The notes beneath the pieces are model-generated. The model worked only from the letters and a program-made list of their open reading frames with translations, was not told the DNA's origin and searched no databases. A stretch of 64,000 nt of DNA, from NCBI RefSeq assembly GCF_014451325.2, contig NZ_JACSCH020000002.1, positions 711,100 through 775,099 of the forward strand, in the 5' to 3' direction. The first letter of the stretch is position 1, and each line of letters opens with the position of its first letter. Shown in pieces: positions 35,508 to 45,089 of the stretch. This stretch comes from Streptomyces sp. CB02980 (lineage in GTDB: Bacteria; Actinomycetota; Actinomycetes; Streptomycetales; Streptomycetaceae). The position numbers and the translations under genes were made by a program.

Positions 35508-36403
35508 GCCTCGCGCCGCGCGCGGTGCTCGTGCACCGGACCACGGAGTACGAGGAGCTGCTCGCCCGGCACGGTACGCACGGCCAGGCCGCGTTCTTCC
35601 TCTCCGCGCGCGGCCGCTCGGTCGACGCCGTGCGCGAGCGGCACGAGCGCACCCACCGGGCGCTGGCCGAGGTGGCGGCCGCCGTGCCCCTGTCCTGGCG
35701 GCAGACCAGGGTGGAGCGCGCCGATCTGGACCGGTTCCTGTTCGGGCCCGAGGACGTGGTCGTGGTGGTGGGGCAGGACGGTCTGGTCGCCAACGCGGCG
35801 AAGTACCTCACCGGGCAGCCCGTCATCGGGATCGACGCCGACCCGGGGCGCAATCCGGGCGTCCTGGTCCGCCACCGGGCGGACCGGGCACGGCGCCTGC
35901 TGCCGTACGCGGCGGGGGCCGGGGCGACGGTCGACGAGCTGACGATGGTGGAGGCCGTCACCGACGACGCGCAGCGGCTCCTGGCGCTGAACGAGATCTA
36001 CGTCGGGCCGCGCGGCCATCAGACCGCCCGGTACACCCTGGATCTCGACGCGACGAAGCTGCCGCCGGAGGCCCAGGCCTCGTCGGGGGTGCTCGTCGGC
36101 ACGGGTACGGGGGCCACGGGCTGGCTGCGGTCGCTGTGGGAGCAGCGCTCCAGCGCGCTCGCGCTGCCCGCGCCGGCGGATGCCCGGCTCGCCTGGTTCG
36201 TCCGCGAGGCGTGGCCGTCCCCGACCACCGGAACGAGCCGGGTCGAGGGCCTCCTCGACCCGGGTCAGGGGCTGCGCCTCACCGTCGAGTCGGACCGGCT
36301 GGTGGTGTTCGGCGACGGCGTCGAGTCGGACGCGCTGGAGCTGACATGGGGCCAGACCGTGCGCCTCACGGTCGCGGGGCCGCGCCTCCGTCTCGTCCAC
36401 TGA
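35504..36403 (+). CDS. NAD-kinase-like protein with altered GGDG motif
   Basis: A 299-residue protein of the ATP-NAD kinase/diacylglycerol kinase fold. The family's GGDGT loop reads GQDGL (residues 90-94, in EDVVVVVGQDGLVANAAKYL), the second motif LLALNEIYVG keeps the NE pair, and SSGVLVGTGTGATGW resembles the glycine-rich substrate loop. The changed loop makes ordinary kinase activity uncertain. It is translationally coupled to the SPFH gene. Such pairs recur in actinobacteria; role in NAD metabolism or stress is inferred. Confidence 0.78.
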   Translation: MSLAPRAVLVHRTTEYEELLARHGTHGQAAFFLSARGRSVDAVRERHERTHRALAEVAAAVPLSWRQTRVERADLDRFLFGPEDVVVVVGQDGLVANAAKYLTGQPVIGIDADPGRNPGVLVRHRADRARRLLPYAAGAGATVDELTMVEAVTDDAQRLLALNEIYVGPRGHQTARYTLDLDATKLPPEAQASSGVLVGTGTGATGWLRSLWEQRSSALALPAPADARLAWFVREAWPSPTTGTSRVEGLLDPGQGLRLTVESDRLVVFGDGVESDALELTWGQTVRLTVAGPRLRLVH

Positions 36404-36712
36404 CGGCGGGATCCGGGCCCACGGCGGCGCACGGCCGGGCCGCCGCCGAGCCGCCGAGGGCCGCGGCCGGGCCGCGGCCGGAATCGATCGGCCGTGGGCG
36501 GGGGCGGTCGCGCGGGGCGCTATGCTCGGCGCGCTTTGCCCGGTTTCCGCAGGGGTTCTGTCCGCGTTTCACCCAGTTCCCCAGTTCCCCAGGTGTACAG
36601 GTCCCCGTGCCCCGTCCCCAAGTCCCGCTTCCCCGGGTCCCGTCCCCTGGTCCCGGTTCCCCGGTCTCCCGATCGAGTACGCGCCCGCTCCCGGCTGTTG
36701 AAGGGATCCCCC
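36404..36712. other. gap with C/T-rich degenerate repeats
   Basis: No gene. GC-rich inverted segments around 36420-36485 could end the SPFH operon. From about 36577 to 36672 the sequence is built of short degenerate units such as GTCCC and TTCCCC. GAAGGGAT near 36700 is the RBS of the GNAT gene. Confidence 0.6.
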
Positions 36713-37579
36713 ATGGCCTCCACCTCCTCCGGCTCGCTGTCCGTCTCCCCCGCCACCGAGCGGGACTGGGCGCTCGTGCGCGGCTGGGCGGCCGAGGAGG
36801 GGTGGAACCCGGGGCTCTCGGACGCCGCCTCGTTCTTCGCGCAGGATCCCCGGGGGTTCTTCCTCGGCCGGGTCGACGGGGAGCCCGTATCCGCCATTTC
36901 GGTCGTCACCTACGACGACGCGTACGCCTTCCTGGGCTTCTATCTCGTACGCCCCGAACTCCGCGGCCTCGGTCACGGTCTGGCCACCTGGCGGGCCGCG
37001 CTCGCGCACGCGGGCGACCGGTCCGTCGGACTCGACGGGGTGCCGGCGCAGCAGGACAACTACCGGCGCTCCGGCTTCGCGACGGCGTACCGCACGGCGC
37101 GTTACGTGGGCGAGGTCCCGGTCCCCGACGCCCCGGTGACCGGTGTGGTGCCCGCCGGGTCCGTGGACCCGGCGGCCCTCGCCGCGTACGACGACGCCTG
37201 CCATCACGCCGACCGGCCGCGGTTCCTGGCCGCCTGGCTGGCCACGCCCGGCCATCGTGCGCTGGTACGGATCGTCGACGGACGTCCGGCCGGGTACGGG
37301 GTGGTCCGGCCGGCACAGGACGAGGCGCGGGTGGGGCCGCTGTTCGCGGACACCCCGGCCGACGCGGCCGCCCTGCTCGACGCGCTCGCCGCCGAGGCGC
37401 GGGAGTTCGGCTCGGCGCGGATCGCGGTCGACATGCCGGAGTCGAATCCGGCGGCGGCGCGGCTGGCCGAGGAGCGGGGTCTTGAGCCGACGTTCGAGAC
37501 GGCCCGGATGTACACGGGCCCGGTCCGCCCGGTGGCACGCGAGCGCGTGTACGGGGTGACGACGCTCGAACTCGGCTGA
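36713..37579 (+). CDS. GNAT-family N-acetyltransferase, two-domain
   Basis: A 288-residue protein. The N-terminal half is a GNAT fold with the acetyl-CoA loop RPELRGLGHGLATWRAAL near residue 85; GWNPGLSDAASFFAQDP is typical of the YitH/HolE-like group. The second half is a second, diverged acetyltransferase-like domain (RPAGYGVVRPAQDEARVGPLF). It probably acetylates a small molecule. RBS GAAGGGAT precedes ATG 36713. Confidence 0.85.
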   Translation: MASTSSGSLSVSPATERDWALVRGWAAEEGWNPGLSDAASFFAQDPRGFFLGRVDGEPVSAISVVTYDDAYAFLGFYLVRPELRGLGHGLATWRAALAHAGDRSVGLDGVPAQQDNYRRSGFATAYRTARYVGEVPVPDAPVTGVVPAGSVDPAALAAYDDACHHADRPRFLAAWLATPGHRALVRIVDGRPAGYGVVRPAQDEARVGPLFADTPADAAALLDALAAEAREFGSARIAVDMPESNPAAARLAEERGLEPTFETARMYTGPVRPVARERVYGVTTLELG

Positions 37580-38102
37580 GGCCGCGCCCGTCCCGACCTC
37601 GTCGCCGGCCGCCGGCTGCTCCCGGCCGCCCCGTCGTGGGGCCACCTCCGGGCTCACCCGGAGAGGTGTGTACCTTTCCCGTTGAGCAGGTACGTACCTG
37701 CCCGCCGAAACGTGCCTGTTCGGCCCGCCGACCGGGCGTACTCCCGCCGCTCGACGCGTGGGTGACGTGGCGCCGACTCCCGTGCCCGCACCCCCGGTCG
37801 CACCTCCCCTCACCGGACCCCCGCCGCCCCGTGAGGGGTGACAAGGGTTTTCCCCGTATCGGGTTCACCCCCCCGTTCCCTACTGTCCTCCGCACCGGCA
37901 GATATCATCCCCCGACCGCACCCTGACAGGTGCATGCGGAGGGTGGCATCCGCCGGTGACGGCCTTGACCCGGGCCGTCGCGCCGGTGGCGGCGCACGGG
38001 CCCCCCAGCCCAGGGAATGCCGGATCGCGACCCCACTTCGCCCCGGTGTCCCGCGCCGCCGCCACTGCTCCGCAGCTACGTCGTACTCGAAAGGGCCACA
38101 CC
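37580..38102. promoter_or_regulatory. leader region of the subtilase, with perfect palindrome
   Basis: No convincing gene. At 37686-37701 lies the perfect 16-base palindrome GCAGGTACGTACCTGC, and a similar GTGTACCT is 17 bases before it. The rest is GC-rich. The long distance to the start at 38103 leaves room for a regulated promoter and leader. Confidence 0.5.
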
Positions 38103-39929
38103 TTGAACGGTTCCAGGCGGAGAGTCATATCCGTGGTCGCGAGCGCCGCGATCCTCGGCGCCGCTGCCACGACCGGGGCGATCGCCGCCGCCCCGGGCGC
38201 TGCCACCCCGAAGCCCGCACCGGCTTCGCAGACGATGCGGGCGCTCCCCAGCGCCCCGGTCGAGAAGGTCATCGTCACTTACAAGAGCAAGGCCGCCGAG
38301 GCCGGCTCGAACACCGCCGCGAAGAGCGACACGGCCGAGAAGGCCGCGAAGACGGGCGAGAAGCTCTCCTTCGAGCGTCGTCTCGCCGGCGGCGGCGCCC
38401 TGGTCGACCTGGGCGACAGCGCCACCAAGCAGGACCTGACGGAGGTCATGGCCGCGTTCCGCGCCGACCCGTCCGTCGCCTCGGTCGAGCCCGACATCCG
38501 CGCCTACGCGATGGCGGTCACGCCGAACGACACCGACTACACCAAGCAGTGGGACCTGTTCGAGCCCACCGGCGGCATGAACGTTCCTGCGGCCTGGGAC
38601 AAGACGACCGGCTCCGGCGTCACCGTCGCCGTCATCGACACCGGCTACGCGGCCCACTCGGACGTGGCGGGCAACGTGGTCTCCGGTTACGACTTCATCT
38701 CGACCTCCGCCGACGCCCGCGACGGCAACGGCCGTGACGCGGACGCCAAGGACGAGGGCGACTGGAACGCCACCGACAACGAGTGCGGCACCGGCTCCAA
38801 GGCCTCGAACTCCTCCTGGCACGGCACCCACGTGGCCGGCACCATCGGCGCCGTCACGAACAACACCAAGGGCATCGCGGGCATCGCGTACAACGCGAAG
38901 ATCCAGCCCGTGCGGGTGCTCGGCAAGTGCGGCGGCTCGTCCGCCGACATCGCCGACGCCATCACGTGGGCCTCCGGCGGCACCGTGCCGGGCGTCCCGG
39001 CCAACGCCACCCCGGCGAAGGTCATCAACCTGAGCCTGGGCGGCGCGAGCGCGACCTGCCCGAGCGTCTACCAGACCGCGATCAACGGCGCCGTCTCGCG
39101 CGGTACCACCGTCGTCGTCGCCGCGGGCAACAGCAACGCCAACGCCTCCGGATTCACCCCCGCGAACTGCGCGAACGTCATCAACGTGGCGTCCACCAGC
39201 CGTGAGGGCAACCGGTCGTACTACTCCAACTTCGGCGCCATCGTGGACGTGGCCGCGCCCGGCGGCGAGACCCGTCGCTCGACCGACACGCCCGGCACCG
39301 TCACCACCCCCGAGAACGGCATCTACTCCACGCTGAACTCGGGCGCGACCACCCAGTCGGCCGAGAACTACAAGCCCTACCAGGGCACGTCGATGGCGGC
39401 GCCGCACATCGCCGGCCTCGCCGCCCTGCTGAAGTCGGCCAAGAGCACCCTCACCCCGGCCGAGATCGAGTCCGCGATCAAGGCCAACGCCCGCCCGCTG
39501 CCCGGCACCTGCACCGGCGGCTGCGGCACCGGCATCGCCGACACGGCGAAGACCGTCGACGCCGTCACCACCACCCCGCCGGCCGGCACCGTCTTCACCA
39601 ACGCGACCGATGTGACGATCTCGGACAACGCCACCGTGTCGTCCTCGATCGCCGTCACCGGCCGCACCGGCAACGCTCCCGCCGCCCTCAAGGTCGGCGT
39701 GGACATCAAGCACACCTGGCGCGGGGACCTGGTCATCGACCTGGTCGCCCCCGACGGCACGGTGCGCAACCTCAAGGCGTCCTCCTCCTCGGACAGCGCC
39801 GACAACGTCCTGACCACGTACACGGTCGACGCGTCGAGCGAGGTCGCCAACGGCACCTGGAAGCTTCAGGTCCGCGATGTGGCCACGGGTGACACCGGCT
39901 ACATCAACTCGTGGAGCCTGACCTTCTAA
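38103..39929 (+). CDS. secreted subtilisin-family (S8) protease with P domain
   Basis: A 608-residue protein. TTG 38103 is chosen because AAAGGG lies seven bases upstream and the signal peptide (GSRRRVISVVASAAILGAAA) begins there. An inhibitor-I9-like propeptide follows (KVIVTYKS to about residue 135). The catalytic triad is Asp179 in VAVIDTGY, His240 in SSWHGTHVAGT and Ser430 in GTSMAAPHIAG. The last 110 residues are a P/proprotein-convertase domain (HTWRGDLVIDLVAPDGT). It is an exported broad-range protease. A hairpin follows the stop. Confidence 0.9.
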   Translation: MNGSRRRVISVVASAAILGAAATTGAIAAAPGAATPKPAPASQTMRALPSAPVEKVIVTYKSKAAEAGSNTAAKSDTAEKAAKTGEKLSFERRLAGGGALVDLGDSATKQDLTEVMAAFRADPSVASVEPDIRAYAMAVTPNDTDYTKQWDLFEPTGGMNVPAAWDKTTGSGVTVAVIDTGYAAHSDVAGNVVSGYDFISTSADARDGNGRDADAKDEGDWNATDNECGTGSKASNSSWHGTHVAGTIGAVTNNTKGIAGIAYNAKIQPVRVLGKCGGSSADIADAITWASGGTVPGVPANATPAKVINLSLGGASATCPSVYQTAINGAVSRGTTVVVAAGNSNANASGFTPANCANVINVASTSREGNRSYYSNFGAIVDVAAPGGETRRSTDTPGTVTTPENGIYSTLNSGATTQSAENYKPYQGTSMAAPHIAGLAALLKSAKSTLTPAEIESAIKANARPLPGTCTGGCGTGIADTAKTVDAVTTTPPAGTVFTNATDVTISDNATVSSSIAVTGRTGNAPAALKVGVDIKHTWRGDLVIDLVAPDGTVRNLKASSSSDSADNVLTTYTVDASSEVANGTWKLQVRDVATGDTGYINSWSLTF

Positions 39930-39986
39930 GGCGCCACCGCTCCACCACTGAACCACCCCCCACATCAGCATCATTGCTGGTCAGCG

Positions 39987-40016
39987 ACGCGCTCGTGGTC
40001 TATACCACGGGCGCGT
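39987..40016. terminator. hairpin terminator after the subtilase
   Basis: 13-base arms (39987-39999 and 40004-40016) with one G-U type mismatch and a four-base loop. Confidence 0.7.
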
Positions 40017-40157
40017 TCTGGCGTTTCGGGGTGCCGTCCCGCCGGGGCACCCTGTCCGTATGCCGGACACAGGGCCTGGACTCCACCGGTGGGCTCCGTA
40101 TTCTCTGCCCACGGGGCTCATGGGCCGGGGGCCCGAGCGCGCCGGAGGTGATGGACA

Positions 40158-43094
40158 GTGACGACAGCTCCGTACCTCGCCCTGCGCCCCACGGGTCCGG
40201 GGGGACCCTCGGCGCCGGTGGGCCGCGAGGAACTCCTCGCCCGCCTCGAACGCGCCCTCCACACCCGGGGCCGTGCCCTGCTCACCGGGCCCGCCGGTGT
40301 CGGCAAGACCGAGCTCGCGCTCGCCGAGGCGACCCGCGCCGAGGCGCGCGGCGAGACCGTGCTGTGGCTGGCGACCCTGCCGTCCGACCGTGAGATACCC
40401 GGGGCGTCGGCCGCCGCGCTCGTGGCCTCGGTGGCGGCGACCGTGCACCGGCCGGAATCCGGCGGCGGCAGACGCCGTGAGACCCGCCCGGCCGACAAGG
40501 CACCCGCCGGGCCCGAGGCCTCCGCGGTCTTCGACGAGCTGCCCGGGCCCCAGCGCACCGCCGTCGCCATGCTCTGCCGCGAGGCGCCGCTCGACGCCGG
40601 CGGCTGGGACCCCATCGCGCTCCGGCTCGGCATCGCCCAGATCCTCCGCACCCTGACCCGCCGGGGCCCCGTGCTCCTCGTCGTCGACGGTGTCCAGCAC
40701 GTCGACGCGGACAGCGCGGACCTGCTCCGCTTCGCCCTCCACCTCGCACCGCCCGCGCTGCGGGTGGTGGCCGTCGAGACACCGGAGCCGTACGGCGAGG
40801 CGGGCGAGCCCTACCGCGCGCCGCACCGCCCCGACGATCCGCACGCCGCCCACCTCTGGGTGCCGTCCGAGGCGGACGTGCTGCTCGTGCCGCCGCTGCA
40901 CGCCGACGAGATCGCCGAACTCCTCATCCACCACCGGCTGCCCTCCCGGATGGCCGGCCGCATCCACCGCGCCAGCGGCGGCAATCCGCGGCTCGCGCTC
41001 GCCGTGGGCCGCTCGCTGGCCGACGCGCGGACCCCCGTGCACCACGCCGAGGCGCTGACGCTCTCCGGGCGCGCCCGCGACCTCGCCCGCCAGCTGCTCG
41101 GCGCCGCGCCCCTGGCCGTACGGGAGACGCTGCTGCTCGCGGCCCTCGCCCTGCGTCCCTCGTCGACGCTCGTACGGCGGGCGGGGCGGCCCAACGCGGA
41201 GGCGGACCTCGCGGCGGCCGAGCGGGCCGGACTCGTGTCGCTCGCCGAGGACGGGTCGGTGACCTTCACCGCGGGGCTGCTGCCCTCCACCCTGGTGCAC
41301 GACGCCTGTTGGGCAGAGCGGAGCACCGGGCACGCGGCCCTCGCGGAGGTCGTGGACGACCCCGTGGAGGCGGTACGGCACCGGGCGCTGGCCACCGACA
41401 GCCCGGACGAGGACCTCGCGGCCGAGGTCGCGAACGCCGCCGATCTGGCCCGGCGGCGCGGGAACAGCGCGCTGGCGGCCGAACTCGCCCTGCTGGCCGC
41501 CGAGTCGACGCCCGGACGGCACGGGACGCGGCGGATCGCGCGGCTCGTCGACGCCGCCGAGGAGGCCGCCCGTGCGGCCCGCGCCGACCTCGCCATGCGG
41601 GCCGCCACCGATCTGCTCGCCCGCGACGCGGTGCCCGCCGACCGGGTCAGGGCGCGGCTCGCCGTCCTCGACACCGCGGGGCAGGGGCTGACCGGGCTCG
41701 ACGAGATGTACGTCCACGCCATGGAGGACTCGGAGGGCGACACCGCCCTGCGGGCCGCCGTACAGCTCCGGCTCGCCGTCAAGTACGTGCTCGCGGACGG
41801 CGACCCGCAGCGCTCGCGGACGGCGGCCGTCGAATCGGCCGCGCTCGCCGCCTCCATGGGCGATCCGCGTACGGCGGCGCAGGCGCTGACCGTACAGGCA
41901 CGGATGGAGCGGGCCCTCGGCGCACCGGACGCGGAGGCGGTGCTCGCGCAGGCCCGCGCACTGGAGTTGGCCGAGCGGCCCCTCGGAATCCGTAACGCCG
42001 CACAGATCCTGACGATCCGTCACGCACTGTTCGACGACCGTCTGACGGACGCCCGCGACGAACTCAACGCACTGCTGCCCCTGGTCCAGCGGCGCGGTTC
42101 GGTGGAGGACACGATCGAGCTGTTCTCCACGCTGGCCGCCGTCGAGTCCCGCAGGGGCGCCTGCGCGGCCGCCCTCGCGCACGCCGGGCAGTCCCTCGCG
42201 CTCACCCTGGAGGCGGGCCTCTCCCCAGGCCCCGCCTGGTACACGCTGGCGCTCGCGGAGACGGCCGGCGGCAGCTTCGCGCGGGCGGCGAGCTACGCCC
42301 GGCGCAGCGTCCAGGCCTCCGAGGAGGAGGGCGACCGGGTGTTCCTCTCCCGCAGCCGGTACGCGCTCGGCCGGGTCCAGCTGATCAACGGGGACGTCGC
42401 CGCCGCCCTGGAGACCCTGCGACGGGTCCAGGCCGACGAGCGCGCCCAGTCGACCGTGGACCCGTCGATGCTGCGCTGGCACGAGGAGCTGGCCGAGGCG
42501 CTGCTCGCCCACGACGCGGGTGACGAGGCCCTGGCGCTCCTCGACGAGGTGCGGCCGGTGGCGGCCCGGCTCGGCCGGTCCACGGTCCTGCTCGGCTGCG
42601 ACCGGGCGTACGCCCTGTGGCTCGCGGCGGAGGGGCGTACGGACGAGGCGGCGCAGCTGCTCACCCGCACGGCCGAGGCCTTCGGCCGGGCCGGGCTGCC
42701 GCTGGAGCGGGGGCGGGCGCTGATCGCCCTGGCCCGGGTGGAGCGCCGCAGACGGCGCCGGTCGGCGGCGCAGAGCGCGCTGCAGACGGCGGCCTCGGTG
42801 TTCGAGCGGGCCGGAGCGGCGCCGTGGCTGGCCCTGGCGTGCGAGTCCCCGGCGGGCGCCGTGGGCGAGGGCCCCGGGGGCGGCTCCGGGGGTGAGGAGG
42901 CGCTGCCGGCGCTCTCCTCGCTGACGGAGGCCGAGCTCCGGCTGGCCCGTCTGGTGGGGCAGGGCGCCAGCAACCAGGAGGCGGCGGCGAAGCTGTATCT
43001 GAGTGTGAAGACGGTCGAGGCGCGGCTGACCCGGATCTACCAGAAGCTCGACGTCCGCTCGCGGGCGCAGCTCGCGACGGCGCTCAGACCGTGA
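40158..43094 (+). CDS. LuxR-family ATP-binding regulator (LAL)
   Basis: A 978-residue regulator. The N-terminus has the AAA module: Walker A GPAGVGKT (residues 44-51) and Walker B PVLLVVDGVQHVD. A long alpha-helical, repeat-rich middle follows. The C-terminus has a LuxR HTH: LTEAELRLARLVGQGASNQE, then KLYLSVKTVEARLTRIYQKL. GTG 40158 has GGAGG nine bases upstream. It is convergent with the caspase gene and the two overlap by 11 bases at their ends. It may control the adjacent caspase-nuclease-STAND island, though no site shows this. Confidence 0.9.
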   Translation: MTTAPYLALRPTGPGGPSAPVGREELLARLERALHTRGRALLTGPAGVGKTELALAEATRAEARGETVLWLATLPSDREIPGASAAALVASVAATVHRPESGGGRRRETRPADKAPAGPEASAVFDELPGPQRTAVAMLCREAPLDAGGWDPIALRLGIAQILRTLTRRGPVLLVVDGVQHVDADSADLLRFALHLAPPALRVVAVETPEPYGEAGEPYRAPHRPDDPHAAHLWVPSEADVLLVPPLHADEIAELLIHHRLPSRMAGRIHRASGGNPRLALAVGRSLADARTPVHHAEALTLSGRARDLARQLLGAAPLAVRETLLLAALALRPSSTLVRRAGRPNAEADLAAAERAGLVSLAEDGSVTFTAGLLPSTLVHDACWAERSTGHAALAEVVDDPVEAVRHRALATDSPDEDLAAEVANAADLARRRGNSALAAELALLAAESTPGRHGTRRIARLVDAAEEAARAARADLAMRAATDLLARDAVPADRVRARLAVLDTAGQGLTGLDEMYVHAMEDSEGDTALRAAVQLRLAVKYVLADGDPQRSRTAAVESAALAASMGDPRTAAQALTVQARMERALGAPDAEAVLAQARALELAERPLGIRNAAQILTIRHALFDDRLTDARDELNALLPLVQRRGSVEDTIELFSTLAAVESRRGACAAALAHAGQSLALTLEAGLSPGPAWYTLALAETAGGSFARAASYARRSVQASEEEGDRVFLSRSRYALGRVQLINGDVAAALETLRRVQADERAQSTVDPSMLRWHEELAEALLAHDAGDEALALLDEVRPVAARLGRSTVLLGCDRAYALWLAAEGRTDEAAQLLTRTAEAFGRAGLPLERGRALIALARVERRRRRRSAAQSALQTAASVFERAGAAPWLALACESPAGAVGEGPGGGSGGEEALPALSSLTEAELRLARLVGQGASNQEAAAKLYLSVKTVEARLTRIYQKLDVRSRAQLATALRP

Positions 43095-43899
43095 ACGGCC
43101 GCTGGTCCACGAACTCCTGGTCCGGGGTGCCGGTGAGGTAGAGGTTCGGGCTCTGGGTCGGGGGCAGTCTGCGCTGGATCGCCCGGTGGAAGTCGCGGTA
43201 GCCGCCGCGGAAGGCGCCGCTGTCCCACACCTGGAGCAGCGCCTCGGTGAAGGCGCCGTTGACGTCGCCGTCGGAGGCTTCCTGGTTGTCCTGGCAGGCC
43301 GAGACGAGGAGCGCGTCGGGCCCCGCTCCGTTCCGGGGGCCGGACTCGGCGAGGGAGCGCCGGAGCTCGGCGTAGAAGCCCCGGTCGCGGTCGGCGAGCT
43401 GCCGCTGCTGGGGCTCGGGCATGAAGCGGGCCGTGGCGGAGGCCTCCGGTCCGCCGGGGATCTCGATGCTGCTGCCGCTGTGGCAGCAGTCGAAGAAGCA
43501 GACGATCCGTACGTCGTCGGCGAAGGCGCTGAAGGCGTGCTGGACCTCGTCGTCGAGGAACTGCCGGTCGTAGAGGACCAGGGTCTCGTCGAGCGCGTCC
43601 GGCTCGTCGTCGGAGCCGGTCGAGCCGTCGTCGGGCAGCTGGCCGCCGTGACCCGAGTAGCTGAAGAGCAGGATGTCGCCGGGGCCGAGCCGGGCGGCGG
43701 CCTCGCCGAGCACGGCGGTGACGTTGGCGACGGTCCCTTCGGGGGTGAGCAGGACCGTGCTCTCGAACCCGGCGGCACGGGCGAGCCGTGCCATGTCGTG
43801 GGCGTCGTTCTCGCAGGCGACCAGGGTGCCTTCCCAGCCTTCGTAGCGGGCGGGGTCGACGCTGTTGAGTCCGACGTGAAGGGCGAGTCCGGTGGTCAT
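43084..43899 (-). CDS. caspase-like peptidase (C14, metacaspase type)
   Basis: A 271-residue caspase-fold protease consisting of the catalytic domain alone. The dyad is His84 in LLFSYSGHGGQ and Cys139 in FFDCCHSGSS, as in metacaspases, which cut after basic residues. LALHVGLNSVDP opens the domain, and SACQDNQEASDG and the C-terminal GAFTEALLQVW are also typical. It lacks any recruitment domain, so it may be an effector cleaved or activated by the nearby STAND protein. RBS AGGAGG precedes ATG 43899. It shares a 119-base promoter gap with the divergent nuclease gene. Confidence 0.9.
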   Translation of the reverse strand: MTTGLALHVGLNSVDPARYEGWEGTLVACENDAHDMARLARAAGFESTVLLTPEGTVANVTAVLGEAAARLGPGDILLFSYSGHGGQLPDDGSTGSDDEPDALDETLVLYDRQFLDDEVQHAFSAFADDVRIVCFFDCCHSGSSIEIPGGPEASATARFMPEPQQRQLADRDRGFYAELRRSLAESGPRNGAGPDALLVSACQDNQEASDGDVNGAFTEALLQVWDSGAFRGGYRDFHRAIQRRLPPTQSPNLYLTGTPDQEFVDQRPFTV

Positions 43900-44018
43900 G
43901 AGGTGCCTCCTGGCGGAAGAGGAGGAAGGCGGAAGAGCGGAGAGGAACCGGGGCGTCTGATCGAGTGGCCTGTGGTCCGGCGCCGAGCGCGCCCCTCTCC
44001 ACGCGGTACCTACATCGT

Positions 44019-44906
44019 ATGAACCCTTCCGATCCCCCGCCCCCTCCGGGCACGGACGGCGCCCGCCGCGCGGCGCTCGCCGACCGCGCCGGCTACGACG
44101 AGGCCTTCCTCGGACCGGTCGTCCCGCTGCCGCTCCCGGTCCGGCAGTCGATCGGGACGGTGACCCTGCCGTACACCCACTTCACCGTGGTCTTCCGGCC
44201 CGACCGGCGCCTGGCGGTCTCGACGGCCGTGTGCATCGAGGGGCGGGAGCTCCTGGAGGACGTACCCCGCGAAGACGTCTGGCAGTTCGATCCGCGGCTG
44301 CCGGAGGAACAGCAGGCGGGCGACGACATCTACCGGAACAACAGCCTCGACCGCGGCCATCTGGTCCGCCGGCTCGACCCGGTCTGGGGGCCCTCGGCCC
44401 TGGCCGTCCGCGCCAACGCGGACACCTTCCACTTCACCAACGCCGCTCCCCAGGCGGATGTCTTCAACCAGGGCAAGCAGCTATGGCAGGGCCTGGAGAA
44501 CTACCTGCTCGACCACGCCGCCGCCCACGACCGGAGGCTGACCGTCCTCACGGGCCCGGTGCTCCACGACTCCGACCCGCCGTACCGGGGGATCCAGGTG
44601 CCGATGCGCTTCTGGAAGGTGGCCGCGTTCCTCCAGGACGGGGCGCTCGCGGCGGCCGCGTACGTGCTCGACCAGAGCCCCGACCTGAGCCGGGACGCGG
44701 AGCGGGCGCTCGCGGGGGCGACGACCGGCGCGCCGCCGCCGCTCGGCCCGTTCCGTACGTACCAGGTGCCCGTCTCGGACGTCGCCGAGATCACCGAGCT
44801 GGAGTTCGGGCCGCTGCCCGACGTGGACGTGATGCCGGCGACGCGGGCGCCCGAGGAGCGGTGGCGGCGGCTCGAGTCGTACGAGGACATCGTGCTGCAC
44901 CCCTGA
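44019..44906 (+). CDS. DNA/RNA non-specific endonuclease (NUC1 type)
   Basis: A 295-residue nuclease of the beta-beta-alpha-Me/NUC1 family. The catalytic motif is DRGH at residues 111-114 (YRNNSLDRGHLVRR; His114 is the general base), with NAAPQADVFNQGKQLWQGLENY as the metal/Asn helix. There is no signal peptide, so it would act inside the cell; such enzymes cut DNA and RNA without sequence preference. No clear RBS precedes ATG 44019. Being divergent from a caspase and upstream of a STAND-protease suggests it is a toxic effector. Confidence 0.88.
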   Translation: MNPSDPPPPPGTDGARRAALADRAGYDEAFLGPVVPLPLPVRQSIGTVTLPYTHFTVVFRPDRRLAVSTAVCIEGRELLEDVPREDVWQFDPRLPEEQQAGDDIYRNNSLDRGHLVRRLDPVWGPSALAVRANADTFHFTNAAPQADVFNQGKQLWQGLENYLLDHAAAHDRRLTVLTGPVLHDSDPPYRGIQVPMRFWKVAAFLQDGALAAAAYVLDQSPDLSRDAERALAGATTGAPPPLGPFRTYQVPVSDVAEITELEFGPLPDVDVMPATRAPEERWRRLESYEDIVLHP

Positions 44907-45089
44907 GCCGCGGGCCCGCCCCGCACCCGACCCGTACCCGACCCGCGCCCTCCCTGCCCCTCCCCCCACAGCGATTGCGACCCCTTCGGGCCGGTGAAAC
45001 GATGGGAGGGACGGGCCGTCCGGCCCGATCAGTCACGTCCCGGCGCCGGAGCGACCGGCGCTGCGCCAAGAGCGCCGGGCAGGTGCGGT

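Noticed and set aside
38076..39974. 632-residue minus-strand frame opposite the subtilase
   Set aside because: Composition of Gly/Val/Arg/Asp repeats is that of an antisense frame; the plus-strand gene has an intact catalytic triad.
39981..43778. 1265-residue minus-strand frame opposite the LAL regulator and caspase
   Set aside because: Shadow frame with no domain; it also covers the real caspase in another frame.
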